From Bacteroides ilei (GTDB lineage Bacteria > Bacteroidota > Bacteroidia > Bacteroidales > Bacteroidaceae): a stretch of DNA of 64,000 bases. Shown piece by piece: positions 55,372-63,959 of the stretch. The number at the start of each line of letters is the position of its first letter. Position 1 is the first letter of the stretch. Under the pieces are notes generated by a model. The model was not told the origin of the DNA. It did no database searches and saw nothing but the letters and a program-made list of their open reading frames with translations. The position numbers and the translations under genes were made by a program. The stretch is taken from positions 3,370,845-3,434,844 of the forward strand of contig NZ_LT635801.1 in assembly GCF_900128495.1 (NCBI RefSeq), read 5' to 3'.

Positions 55372-55995
55372 ATGCCATTACCCGCAACAATTGATATTGC
55401 AAAAGAAAATCTCTTTGCTTCGGTCGATGAGATGAAAGAGCGTAACATTCCCGAAGTCATTCAGCAGCGTCTGCTCAGACTTCGGGACATGTATAATTAT
55501 TGGCTCCAGTACCCGCGCATACGAGAACAGGAAATCGTTTTGGAACTTCAGAAGCGATACCAGATACAGAAGTCAGCTGCTTACGAAGATATTCGGATCA
55601 TCAAGTATCTGCTGGGTGATCTGAACAAGGCTACAAAGGACTACCATCGATACCGCTTCATCCAGCGCAATGAAGAGAGCTACGAGATGGCCAAGCGAAT
55701 GAAGGATGCCAGGGCGATGGCCGCTTGTGACAACTACTACGCCAAGTATATGCAACTCGACAAAGAGGATGCCAAGGATTTAGGCTACGACAAGATTGTC
55801 GTGCAGCCGTTCCAGCCGGACAGCGATCCGACAATTATCGGAATCAAACCGATACCGAATATCCGGCAACGCATTGCGGATAAGATCAAACAATACATGA
55901 ATGAGGATATCCAGGACATCCAGTTCGAAGATGCAGACTTCAACGAAGACGATATCTTCAATCCGAAGAAATCACAGGAGGAACCTAAACCATGA
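55372..55995 (+). CDS. Terminase small subunit
   Basis: A 207-residue helical protein ahead of the large terminase. The N-terminal ~90 residues include the HTH-like segment REQEIVLELQKRYQIQKSAAYEDIRIIKYLL. The C-terminus is rich in acidic residues and ends KKSQEEPKP. It would recognise the packaging site and stimulate the large subunit. Its stop overlaps the next start (ATGA). Confidence 0.65.
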   Translation: MPLPATIDIAKENLFASVDEMKERNIPEVIQQRLLRLRDMYNYWLQYPRIREQEIVLELQKRYQIQKSAAYEDIRIIKYLLGDLNKATKDYHRYRFIQRNEESYEMAKRMKDARAMAACDNYYAKYMQLDKEDAKDLGYDKIVVQPFQPDSDPTIIGIKPIPNIRQRIADKIKQYMNEDIQDIQFEDADFNEDDIFNPKKSQEEPKP

Positions 55996-57599
55996 GAGAA
56001 TACTTCCACGAAACCCAGCAACAAGTTCTTTTCACTCCAGCTAAGGATATAGTATTGTGTGCCGGACGTGGGTGGGGTAAAGGTCCGATTCATGCCGCTA
56101 TCAACCTGCGTAACATGCAGCGTATGCCCGGAAGCATCACCGGCTTTGTGGCGGCCAATTGCAAACGTGCCCTCACTAACACCATCCCGTCCATGCTGAT
56201 CCACTGGCAGCGATGGGGATTCAAACGTGATGTGCACTGGACCATCGGAAAGAAGCCGCCGAAGTCGTGGGGGTGGGGTGAACCTATCTTCCAGCCTGAC
56301 AACTGGGAAAATGTGATTTCATTCTACAACGGATCCATCGGCTATATCATCAGCCAGGACCGTTCCGGAACCTCCAACTCCTTCTCCCTTGATTATCTCG
56401 ACATCGACGAAGCAAAGTATATTGACTTCGAGCAGCTGAAGGATGAAACCCTTCCGGCGAACCGAGGTAACAAACAATACTTCGGTCATCACTACTTTCA
56501 TCACGGCATGCTGATTACTTCTGATATGCCGGTGACGAAGAAAGGTTCCTGGTTTCTGGACTACGAGAAGAAATGCGATCTGGAACTGATTGAAGTCATC
56601 CAGGCGACAGTGCATGAGATTTGGCGAACAAAGAAACGAATCCGTGACCTTCAGGCTAAATCAGAACCTGTACCTTTATATCTGAAAGACTATCTGCGCA
56701 CCCTGAACCGTGATGTATGCCGGATGGGTTCTGTTGCTGTTTTATATCGTGAGTTTTCCACAATCGAGAATATGCAGCTGCTGGGCGAAGCATTCATTAA
56801 CCAGATGAAGCGTGATCTTCCTCCGCTTACCTTTCAGACTGCTATCCTATGCAGGCGTATCGGTATCAGCAAGGACGGGTTTTATTCCAGCATGACGGAA
56901 GGACACAAGTACAACGCTACAGACTTTAGTTACCTGGACAGCCTGGAATATCAGTTCGACAAAATCAAGGAACCATCGTGTTTGATGGATGCTGATCTGG
57001 ATCGAGACAAACCTATCTGCATTGCCTTCGACTTTAATGCCAACATCAACTGGCTGGTAGCCGGTCAGCCGGATCGGAACCGGCTGAGGGTGATTAAGTC
57101 TTTCTGGGTAAAGTATGAGCGCAAGCTCGAGGCCCTGGTAGATGACTTCTGCAAGTATTACCGGCACCAGCGGAGTAAGGAGGTTATCTTCTATTACGAC
57201 AGCACGGCCTTGGGCTCAAACTATGCGGTCAATGACGAAGACTTTCATTACGTCGTTGAGCGTGCTTTCAAGGATAGAGGTTGGGAAGTTAATTCCATCT
57301 ATATAGGTTCCCCGATGAAGCACATCGAGAAGTGGTTGCTCATCAATCGTATGTTTGCAGGGAAGGCAAAGCTCATTCCATTCTTCAACGAACAGAACAA
57401 CGAGGATCTGCTTATCTCCGTACAGACAGCTGGTGTGTATAATGGTGGCAAGGATAAGCGAGGGGAAAAGCTGGCAGAAACAGAAGAAGACCAGCTTCAG
57501 GCAAGAACGGACGGTTCGGATGCTTTCGATACGTTGTGTATCGGTTGTGAGCGTTTCCCCCAGATGACCGACGATATCTTCGTGACATCATCAATGTGA
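55992..57599 (+). CDS. Terminase large subunit
   Basis: A 535-residue packaging motor. The ATPase domain carries Walker A-like CAGRGWGKG (residues 23-31) and the Walker B YLDIDEAKY. The C-terminal nuclease includes CIAFDFNANINWLVAG with the catalytic Asp, then FYYDSTALG. The Walker A ends GKG instead of GKT/GKS, which is unusual; the lysine is retained. It is the last phage gene in the block; nothing like a portal gene follows. Confidence 0.8.
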   Translation: MREYFHETQQQVLFTPAKDIVLCAGRGWGKGPIHAAINLRNMQRMPGSITGFVAANCKRALTNTIPSMLIHWQRWGFKRDVHWTIGKKPPKSWGWGEPIFQPDNWENVISFYNGSIGYIISQDRSGTSNSFSLDYLDIDEAKYIDFEQLKDETLPANRGNKQYFGHHYFHHGMLITSDMPVTKKGSWFLDYEKKCDLELIEVIQATVHEIWRTKKRIRDLQAKSEPVPLYLKDYLRTLNRDVCRMGSVAVLYREFSTIENMQLLGEAFINQMKRDLPPLTFQTAILCRRIGISKDGFYSSMTEGHKYNATDFSYLDSLEYQFDKIKEPSCLMDADLDRDKPICIAFDFNANINWLVAGQPDRNRLRVIKSFWVKYERKLEALVDDFCKYYRHQRSKEVIFYYDSTALGSNYAVNDEDFHYVVERAFKDRGWEVNSIYIGSPMKHIEKWLLINRMFAGKAKLIPFFNEQNNEDLLISVQTAGVYNGGKDKRGEKLAETEEDQLQARTDGSDAFDTLCIGCERFPQMTDDIFVTSSM

Positions 57600-57634
57600 G
57601 TTTCAATAGCTAATTAGTTTTATATTAAGGTGTA

Positions 57635-57675
57635 GCCCTGGCGACCGTGTGTATGGTTGTCGGGGCTGTTTTTTA
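57635..57675 (+). terminator. Terminator at the end of the phage block
   Basis: A 12-bp stem with three G-U pairs (57635-57646 with 57655-57666), followed by a T-run. It comes 36 bases after the large terminase stop. Confidence 0.75.
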
Positions 57676-57776
57676 TGCGTGCGATAGCGTGTACCGTGCG
57701 TGTAGACGTTTGTGCCGTTACATATTCCGCTTTTATCAAAGGTGCTAATTAGGTTTATGGCGTAGGGCGGTGGGGG

Positions 57777-57905
57777 GTCGGAAAACCGACGTCCGCATAA
57801 AATGCGGTATTTTGAGGGGATAATCGATTGATTGTGTGCTGTTTTTGTATCGGATGAGCGGAAAATCAGAATAAATTCACTTGTTTAAGCCTGTTTTTAC
57901 AGGCT
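57777..57905 (+). other. Three short perfect hairpins in a non-coding junction
   Basis: Hairpin A (57777-57790): GTCGG-aaaa-CCGAC. Hairpin B (57793-57807): CCGCAT-aaa-ATGCGG. Hairpin C (57888-57905): AGCCTGT-tttt-ACAGGCT. They lie in an ~800-base stretch (57600-58410) that has no convincing gene, between the prophage block and the phosphoribosyltransferase gene. Tandem hairpins of this kind occur at oriT and regulatory leader regions of mobile elements; which applies is unknown. Confidence 0.5.
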
Positions 57906-58410
57906 AATCGACTGGTTCACAACCTGCTGGCGCCCGATAAATCCCCAGGATTTCTCGGGTAAAAAGGTAGAAAGACACTCGATAGTCTTTCTGACTGGTG
58001 ATGGCGTTCACGCAGCGACCCACCCGCCCCGTTGCTCTCCCTCTTGGCGGTATAGCTAAAGCTATGTATTGTTTGACTGCTCTTCTTTGTCTGCTCTTCG
58101 CCAATAATTCGGTATCACTTCCGCTATGGTTTATGCCTTTTGTACCTGCAAAGGTAAATGTTCCGCTTCGTATGCCAAGTTCAGGCGCTGTTCTCGAAAA
58201 AATCTCCACCCTCACAGGACTCAGGTAGTATTCAAGGCTCTGCTTTTCGTGAAAACTTGTCTTTATACGCTTCGGAACACCTTTGCTGGCAGGTGTAAAA
58301 GGCGAAAACAAACCGTAGCGACAGCGAACGGAATAAAAAAAAGCTCAGAGCAGGAAGAGCAGAAAAAAGGCTCAACTCCCGAGCTCGGCACCAGAATAAA
58401 TTTTAAGACT

Positions 58411-58962
58411 ATGAAAACCTTTACCGAATCCATGCTAAACCAGTGCAGAAAGTACATGTTCAATTTCTTTGACTACCTGCCAACAAAATATAAAGCCAGT
58501 TCAAGAGATTGGCAGGTGAGAAACTTTGTATGGGCTTTCAAGGATGGGAAATGTGCCGTTTCAGCTGCCCAGCTTGTTGCCAAGAAAATTCGTGAGCAGT
58601 ACGGTAACGAAGCGAGTGACATCGTGTTTGCTTGTATTCCTGCCAGTAGCCAGCGGAAATATGAAGTCCGATATAAGCAGTTTTCAGAGGAAGTCGCAAG
58701 GTTGTCGGGTGCAGTCAGTGCATACGACCATATCACGGTAGAAGGTGAACGGCTGGCAATCCATGAGAGCAAGTCAGGAAAGCACGTCGATAATGTGCAG
58801 ATAGTCAATTTCGACAAGGAGTTTTTCAAAGGAAAGAAAGTACTCGTTTTTGACGATGTAATTACCCGAGGTTATTCCTACGCCTGTTTTGCTTGCCATC
58901 TTGAAGCACTGGGAGCTTCAGTTTTGGGAGGTATGTTTTTAGCAAGAACTTTATTTGTATAA
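58411..58962 (+). CDS. Phosphoribosyltransferase-domain protein
   Basis: A 183-residue protein from the ATG at 58411; the longer frame from 58126 extends into non-coding sequence. The C-terminal half has the PRPP-binding loop VLVFDDVITRGYS, typical of type I phosphoribosyltransferases (usual DD-x-x-T-G-x-T; here TRGYS). It precedes the RadC gene by 19 bases. PRTase-RadC pairs are frequent in Bacteroidetes mobile elements. Its substrate is not known. Confidence 0.7.
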   Translation: MKTFTESMLNQCRKYMFNFFDYLPTKYKASSRDWQVRNFVWAFKDGKCAVSAAQLVAKKIREQYGNEASDIVFACIPASSQRKYEVRYKQFSEEVARLSGAVSAYDHITVEGERLAIHESKSGKHVDNVQIVNFDKEFFKGKKVLVFDDVITRGYSYACFACHLEALGASVLGGMFLARTLFV

Positions 58963-58981
58963 CAATTTAATAACCAACATT

Positions 58982-59587
58982 ATGAAAGATTTATTCGAAC
59001 TTAGTGGAGAGTGCAGGCATTTGTCTGATAGTGAAGTAGTCTATCAGTTGACGAACAATAGAGAAACCAGTAAACGAGTTAATGAGATGTTATTGCGTGG
59101 CGACAATGTGTCGATAGAAGATGTTTGCCAGCTTTTGACACCGGCACGCAGGGACATGGCTTTCGCTGTGATTGAACTTTACAAACGTATCACAGAACGT
59201 AGGAGCAGCAGGGTAATAATCCGGCATAGTGAGGACATTTATAACTTGATGAAACCTTATATGGAAGATTTGGAAGTAGAGGAGTGCTGGGCTATTTACT
59301 TGAACCAGTCTAACCGTGTTGTCAGAAAACAACGTATCTCTGTAGGAGGCATAACCAGTACGCAGGTAGATATAAGAGTTATTTTGCGGGAAGCCCTGAA
59401 ATGTAATGCCACGTCACTGATACTTTGCCACAATCACCCGTCAGGAAACTGCCGACCCAGTAATGACGATAACCGTTTGACTGAATGTTTGAAGAACGCA
59501 GCTAATACTATGAATATAAAGCTCTTAGACCATATCGTTTATGGAGATAAGGAATACTTTAGTTATGAGGATGAAGGACGCTTGTAG
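58982..59587 (+). CDS. RadC-like JAB-domain protein
   Basis: A 201-residue protein. The C-terminal domain carries the JAMM motif with HNHPSG and the downstream Asp (CHNHPSGNCRPSNDD), that is H-x-H-x(10)-D. The start is set at MKDLFELSGECRH; the longer frame from 58955 overlaps the previous gene. RadC proteins are typical mobile-element genes in this group. Despite the name, a role in DNA repair is doubtful. Confidence 0.85.
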   Translation: MKDLFELSGECRHLSDSEVVYQLTNNRETSKRVNEMLLRGDNVSIEDVCQLLTPARRDMAFAVIELYKRITERRSSRVIIRHSEDIYNLMKPYMEDLEVEECWAIYLNQSNRVVRKQRISVGGITSTQVDIRVILREALKCNATSLILCHNHPSGNCRPSNDDNRLTECLKNAANTMNIKLLDHIVYGDKEYFSYEDEGRL

Positions 59588-59640
59588 GGGTTGTAATCGG
59601 CTGTAGCAGCGTTTTAGGGAGGTGGGTAGCGTAACAGCCG

Positions 59641-59699
59641 CCCGCCGCCCGATTTTTACCGCTTTGTCACTTCGTTGGCGGAAAAAATCGGGCGGCGGG
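59641..59699 (+). terminator. Large GC-rich hairpin after radC
   Basis: A perfect 17-bp stem (59641-59657 with 59683-59699), extended by CCGC/GCGG after one mismatch. Its arms are strongly GC-rich, ending in T/A runs, in an otherwise AT-rich region. It probably ends the PRTase-RadC transcript, though its size and sequence suggest an additional structural function. The 59588-59906 gap holds this and the palindrome at 59865. Confidence 0.6.
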
Positions 59700-59864
59700 G
59701 AATAAGGTATTTGTTTTCTACGCAAAATATTTGCGAAATACAATAATAATTTTAATGTTATTATAATTTCAATTAGAAAAATTTAAAATATTACTATAAG
59801 AAAAAGGATAAAAATATTGCTATAATTTCTATTTTTTTTCTTTCTTTGCGGGAACGTAAGTAAC

Positions 59865-59894
59865 AAATATATTCTCAAATATGAGAATATATTT
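59865..59894. repeat. 30-bp near-palindrome upstream of the Panacea gene
   Basis: AAATATATTCTC and GAGAATATATTT are perfect 12-bp complementary arms separated by six bases. The palindrome ends 12 bases before the ATG at 59907. Its position suggests an operator for autoregulation of the toxin-antitoxin-like pair. Confidence 0.55.
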
Positions 59895-59906
59895 TATTTT
59901 TTATAT

Positions 59907-60464
59907 ATGGATTATATAGATATATCAATGGACATAATATCTAATAAAATAAAAGCTTTTGATTACATGCTTCAGCAATTCGAACAGTGGAGAACAGATT
60001 ATTTTAAAAGTCAAAATGTTTCAGTTAAGCCATTGTCTAAACTTATTGTGCTTAAGCTTTTATTTCTTACGGCTGTACCAAAGACGAATAAAGGAAAAGA
60101 TCTTCTTGATATCTTTAATAATTTTTATGCCTTACCTTATGGACCTGTAGAAAGTGATATATATAATGCTATCCAAGATAATTTATTACCATCTTATTGC
60201 ATCAAAGAAAGATCTGTAGAAAGAAAAACACTACAATCTTATGACCAGCAAGATTCATTAATTATTGAAGTAGATAATGCTCTAGAGGAATTAAAAAATA
60301 TTAATCCTGATATTATTGGTTTGAGCTCATTCGAATTAGTTGAAATTACTCATAAGTGGGATAGTTGGAACAAATCAATAAAGTTTGCTGAATTTATGGG
60401 TCGCGGTAGTGCTAAAATGTTGACAGAGGCGATACGTTCTGATTCCAATAAATGTTTTAAGTAA
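59907..60464 (+). CDS. Panacea-domain (DUF4065) antitoxin-like protein
   Basis: A 185-residue protein. The core motifs of the domain are present: LSKLIVLKLLFLTAV, FYALPYGPVESDIYNAI, and the C-terminal SFELVEITHKWDSWNKS. Panacea proteins (SocA-like) act as antitoxins with many unrelated toxin partners. The next gene on the same strand starts nine bases after its stop and encodes a membrane protein, which is the natural candidate for its partner. Base composition is AT-rich relative to the housekeeping genes, indicating transfer. Confidence 0.75.
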   Translation: MDYIDISMDIISNKIKAFDYMLQQFEQWRTDYFKSQNVSVKPLSKLIVLKLLFLTAVPKTNKGKDLLDIFNNFYALPYGPVESDIYNAIQDNLLPSYCIKERSVERKTLQSYDQQDSLIIEVDNALEELKNINPDIIGLSSFELVEITHKWDSWNKSIKFAEFMGRGSAKMLTEAIRSDSNKCFK

Positions 60465-60958
60465 AGATTTTTATGGAGTTAAAAAAATGTTTTGATAAAT
60501 ATTCATCAGAATTTAATAATGACAGTTGGCTCCCCTCTAACTTTGAAAATGATGAAGCTATCAGAAATCTATTTAATAAGATTTCTGATTTTATTGATTT
60601 CAGTTTTATTCAGTTAACACGTTCTATTATCTCTGGAGAATATATTGAGTATGCCGAAATAGAGAATATATTGAAGAACTTTTTAGAGATGATCACAGGT
60701 TTTGATAACATTAATCATCTTGATGAAATTGGTTCATATAGTGATCTTGATCGTATTAAAATGAAATTTAATGAGTTAAATAACTCATTATATAATGCCC
60801 TCAGATATTATCAAAATTTTATAGAGGAATCAAAGAGAAAGTTTGATTTAAACTTACCTAATGAAAAATATGGTGCATTTCAAATTAGAAGTAATATAAG
60901 AGAAAATACACTTTCTTTTTTTACGGATTTAACAATTCCTTTATGTAGATATGATTAT

Positions 60959-60967
60959 AACTTACCT
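60959..60967 (+). repeat. Target-site duplication, left copy
   Basis: AACTTACCT, nine bases, is repeated at 62291-62299, directly outside the IS ends. Confidence 0.85.
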
Positions 60968-62290
60968 CATTAGTGTCCAATAAAAATGGACGAGTTAAAA
61001 ATTTAATCAAATAGTCCTTCAAAAAGGGGACAATCGAGTTCTTTGACATCATTGAAATTAGTCTTATCGAACAGGTCACGTAAGTGGGTTTTGTCCGTTA
61101 GAGAGATACTTAGAATCTGCAAAACTTCGTAAGTTGAGCGTTTCAATTGCATATCGTGTTGAACTATAGCTACAAGACAGTAAGTAATGATCGCCACACT
61201 GATTTGAATGCGGACAGCGTTTTCTGTTGTACCCCAGAACCTCTTTATTTTAAGGTGTTGCTTTAGCCATTTGAAAAAGAGCTCGACCAACCACCTTTTC
61301 TTATAGAGATTGGCAATATCCAATGCAGAGACATGTGTTGCATTCGTTAGGAAAATAAACTCACGGTCATCCTCTTCATCGTAGTAACGAATGAGTCGGA
61401 ATGACTCGGGATATTTCTTCTCTGAGAGATATCCCCTCAGTTTCACTTCAGCATCGGTCAGTACATACTTAGGCATCCTGCGCTTCCATTTAACCGTTGT
61501 ACATTTCAAGTTCGTCTTAGCTCTGACAACGAAAAAGGAACCTGTCAGGTGAATCCGATATAGTTCCTTAAAAGAGTCATAAGCCCTGTCGAATATATAA
61601 TAAGCATTTGGTTCATAATGGATTGAGTACATCGCCGTAGAGTCATGTTTCGATGCTGCGGTTACAGTATAGAAGGCAGGAACTTGTGCTTCAATGTCAT
61701 ATAAGACATGAGCTTTGACACCTCCTTTCTTTCTTCGGAACTTCGCCCATGGAAATGTGGCTAGACACAACGGAATAGTTGTTGAATCAAAAGCATACTT
61801 ATTTCCTGGAATTTCCAAGATATTGGTTGCTCGCTTTTCGCAAGCTTCCTTCATCATATAGAATGCGAAGTCTTCAAAGATTCTGTAGTCACGATTCTGA
61901 TTAGCATAAGCGAGGGTGGCTTTGGCTATTGGATTGCGTCCCAAGCCAAGATGATATTGCTTGGAACGATGCGCTTCAAAAGCTACAATTAGGTCGCGAA
62001 GGCTCTCACGATTGCTCAGTTGTCCGAACATCATAGCAAGTAACTGATTCCAGCAAGTGAATTGCTTCACATAGCGATTACCATCATACTTGCGAACGAA
62101 GTTGTTGAACTGTGTTCTGTTCAGAAAAGCGGTAAGTTGAGCGAATACGTATTTATCTTGGTTCATAAGCGGTCTTCAATTTGACCGCTAAGCTACAAAT
62201 TCAAATCCGTTTCATTCAGGAATACCACTTAAAAGACTGTATTTCAATAATTTCAAAGACCGATTAGCCAACTTTTATTGGACAGTAGTG
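60968..62290 (-). mobile_element. IS4-family insertion sequence, complete (1323 bp)
   Basis: The element spans 60968-62290, between two AACTTACCT copies. Terminal repeats are imperfect: CAtTAgTGTCCAATAAAA at the left and CAcTAcTGTCCAATAAAA at the right (reverse complement). It holds a single transposase gene on the minus strand. Intact ends, an intact transposase and a perfect target duplication suggest a recent insertion. Confidence 0.88.
61003..62166 (-). CDS. IS4-family transposase (DUF4372 N-terminus)
   Basis: A 387-residue DDE transposase. The N-terminal DUF4372-like region is residues ~1-80. Asp127 (KYAFDSTTI) and Asp193 (YIFDRAYDS) are the first two catalytic residues. The YREK box reads Y-KK-R-WLV-E-LFFKWL-K near residue 300, giving the catalytic Glu. 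Frame is intact, so the protein is probably active. Confidence 0.93.
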   Translation of the reverse strand: MNQDKYVFAQLTAFLNRTQFNNFVRKYDGNRYVKQFTCWNQLLAMMFGQLSNRESLRDLIVAFEAHRSKQYHLGLGRNPIAKATLAYANQNRDYRIFEDFAFYMMKEACEKRATNILEIPGNKYAFDSTTIPLCLATFPWAKFRRKKGGVKAHVLYDIEAQVPAFYTVTAASKHDSTAMYSIHYEPNAYYIFDRAYDSFKELYRIHLTGSFFVVRAKTNLKCTTVKWKRRMPKYVLTDAEVKLRGYLSEKKYPESFRLIRYYDEEDDREFIFLTNATHVSALDIANLYKKRWLVELFFKWLKQHLKIKRFWGTTENAVRIQISVAIITYCLVAIVQHDMQLKRSTYEVLQILSISLTDKTHLRDLFDKTNFNDVKELDCPLFEGLFD

Positions 62291-62299
62291 AACTTACCT
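62291..62299 (+). repeat. Target-site duplication, right copy
   Basis: AACTTACCT matches 60959-60967 exactly. It fixes the right IS boundary at 62290. Confidence 0.85.
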
Positions 62300-63753
62300 A
62301 TAAAATCAAAAGATTTTCAAAATATTCTTCTAATTAGGAATCGTTTAAATTTTGAGATCGAGCATATAACATCTTCAGATTTAAAAGATATATTTTCCCT
62401 TTTATTATATAAATGTAATTATATAATTCAACGTGTAAAAACCTCTCCTTTTGAAAGTAATAAAAATTTTATTGCTGAAGTAATATATCCTCAGAATCTA
62501 GAATTGGGTGATTATGTGTCTTTTACTAAAATGCCAATTGATGATGAGAACAAATGTCTGGATAGTATTAAAAGCAATCAACAGGTCATTCTTCCATTTG
62601 TGTATTTAATGAAATATTATAAAGATAATCTTATCGATTCAAAAGATATTAAATTGATGGACTATGTAATCGAAAGATATCTTGAAAAATATAATAATTT
62701 TTTACATACTCCATTTACGAATGATAAACCATTTAAGCGTAAGTATGATACTTTTTCTTGGAATTCTGTTCTTAATTACTTACATAATTGTAGATTTTCT
62801 TTTTATGTTCAACGGGGCAATCCTAATTTGAAAGAAATAAAACGTGAGATCAATAGAATACAAGATATTCAAGGAAGTACGTATATAAAAAACTTTCATC
62901 CTTATGAAAAAGCTATAGAAGCAATTATATCTTGTGTAAAAGGGCATCTTAAAAGTAACAAGTTTAATGATTGGCTAATAGAAGATAAACTAGATGAGTT
63001 AAATCGTCTGTTAAATAAATATGAAGCAGCTTTACAATGGAGTGAGAATCATAAATTTTTCCCATTCCAACTCCCTTTTGACGAATCCTGTTGTAACTCG
63101 GAATCTTATAAATTAAAATTATTTGTTCCATCAGCATTTGCAACTGATATAGATTATAAATCTTTAAAAAATACATTGACATCCTTTAAAAAAGAACGCG
63201 ATAATTTGGCTTTTCTTTTTAGCTTGTCTAAAGAACGTAGAGATATTGAGGTTATAAAAGAAACTATAAAAACAACAGATAAAAAAGCTTTTGATTTGAT
63301 AGCCATTTTTACTGCTGCTATTACATTTTTATTTGGAACTATAAATATTTTTGTAGTTAATGAAACAACAAATCTGTCACAATTAATTTGTAATACGACA
63401 GGACTTGGGGTGATTTTAATTTTATTTACATCTTTATACGTATTAGTTTCTCCTATATTTATTCAACGTATAAATTTAATTGATTATTTAAAGAGTAGGA
63501 GGCTATGGTTTGGTCTTTTAGGACTTATATTCTATGCTTCATTGATAGTATATTTATACCAGGATACAAAATCGCTAGAAAATAATATAGTGAAAGATAA
63601 AGAACTAAAAAGAATGGAAATGGTAATAGATTCTTTGAAGCAGGAGCAGAAGTCTATTTCCCTTATAATTAATGATAACAATAAAAAGACTAATGCTAAA
63701 ACAAATTCATTACAGAGTCATAAATAAAATATATTTTATTTTCGTTGTATTCT

Positions 63754-63790
63754 AGCGGAAACTCTCCCCAAAAGTTTCCGCTTATTTTTT
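63754..63790 (+). terminator. Terminator of the split membrane protein gene
   Basis: AGCGGAAAC/GTTTCCGCT form a 9-bp stem with an 11-base loop, followed by a T-run. It lies 27 bases after the stop codon. The 63791-63959 stretch holds no convincing gene. Confidence 0.85.
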
Positions 63791-63920
63791 GCCCTCCTCT
63801 AAACATTTTATTACATTTGAACTATTATTTTTATAATAAATTTAATAGACACAAATGGAAACACAAGATTTTGTGTAAGCATTCGAAGAAATGCACCTTT
63901 TACATTTTGAGGTTTGGTTG

Positions 63921-63928
63921 TAGCTTTG
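63921..63928 (+). promoter_or_regulatory. -7 promoter element near the right edge
   Basis: TAGCTTTG matches TAnnTTTG and lies 32 bases before the start codon at 63960. Confidence 0.45.
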
Positions 63929-63959
63929 CGGCAGTGAATACAATCAAACCTCAATTATT

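Larger units (their letters stand above)
44040..57675 (+). mobile_element. Prophage-like or satellite block with head and terminase genes
   Basis: This block begins after the tRNA-like scar and ends at the terminator after the large terminase. It holds divergent repressors, a LuxR-type regulator, primase-helicase, an iteron array, head protease, capsid protein and both terminase subunits. No integrase, transposase, portal, tail or lysis gene was recognised. Either the block is a prophage whose late genes were lost at the 57.6-kb junction, or it is a packaging-only satellite. Edges are approximate. Confidence 0.7.
60473..63727 (+). pseudogene. Large membrane protein gene, split by an IS4-family element
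   Basis: The 5' part (60473-60973) ends at a stop created in the IS. The 3' part (62288-63727) opens with a GTG and continues. Removing the IS (60968-62290) and one copy of the duplication joins the frames exactly: the first part stops at ...YNLP and the second continues IKSKDF..., giving a 640-residue protein. The N-terminal ~500 residues are helical. The C-terminus has three membrane helices (KAFDLIAIFTAAITFLFGTI, GVILILFTSLYVLV, LWFGLLGLIFYASLIVYLY) and a short coiled coil. It was probably the toxin-like partner of the Panacea protein and is now inactivated. No known toxin family is recognised. Confidence 0.8.

Noticed and set aside
57904..58311. A 135-residue open frame on the minus strand
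   Set aside because: It spans the hairpin-rich junction, has no start context or recognised domain and reads like translated non-coding sequence. It could still be a conserved region of other nature.
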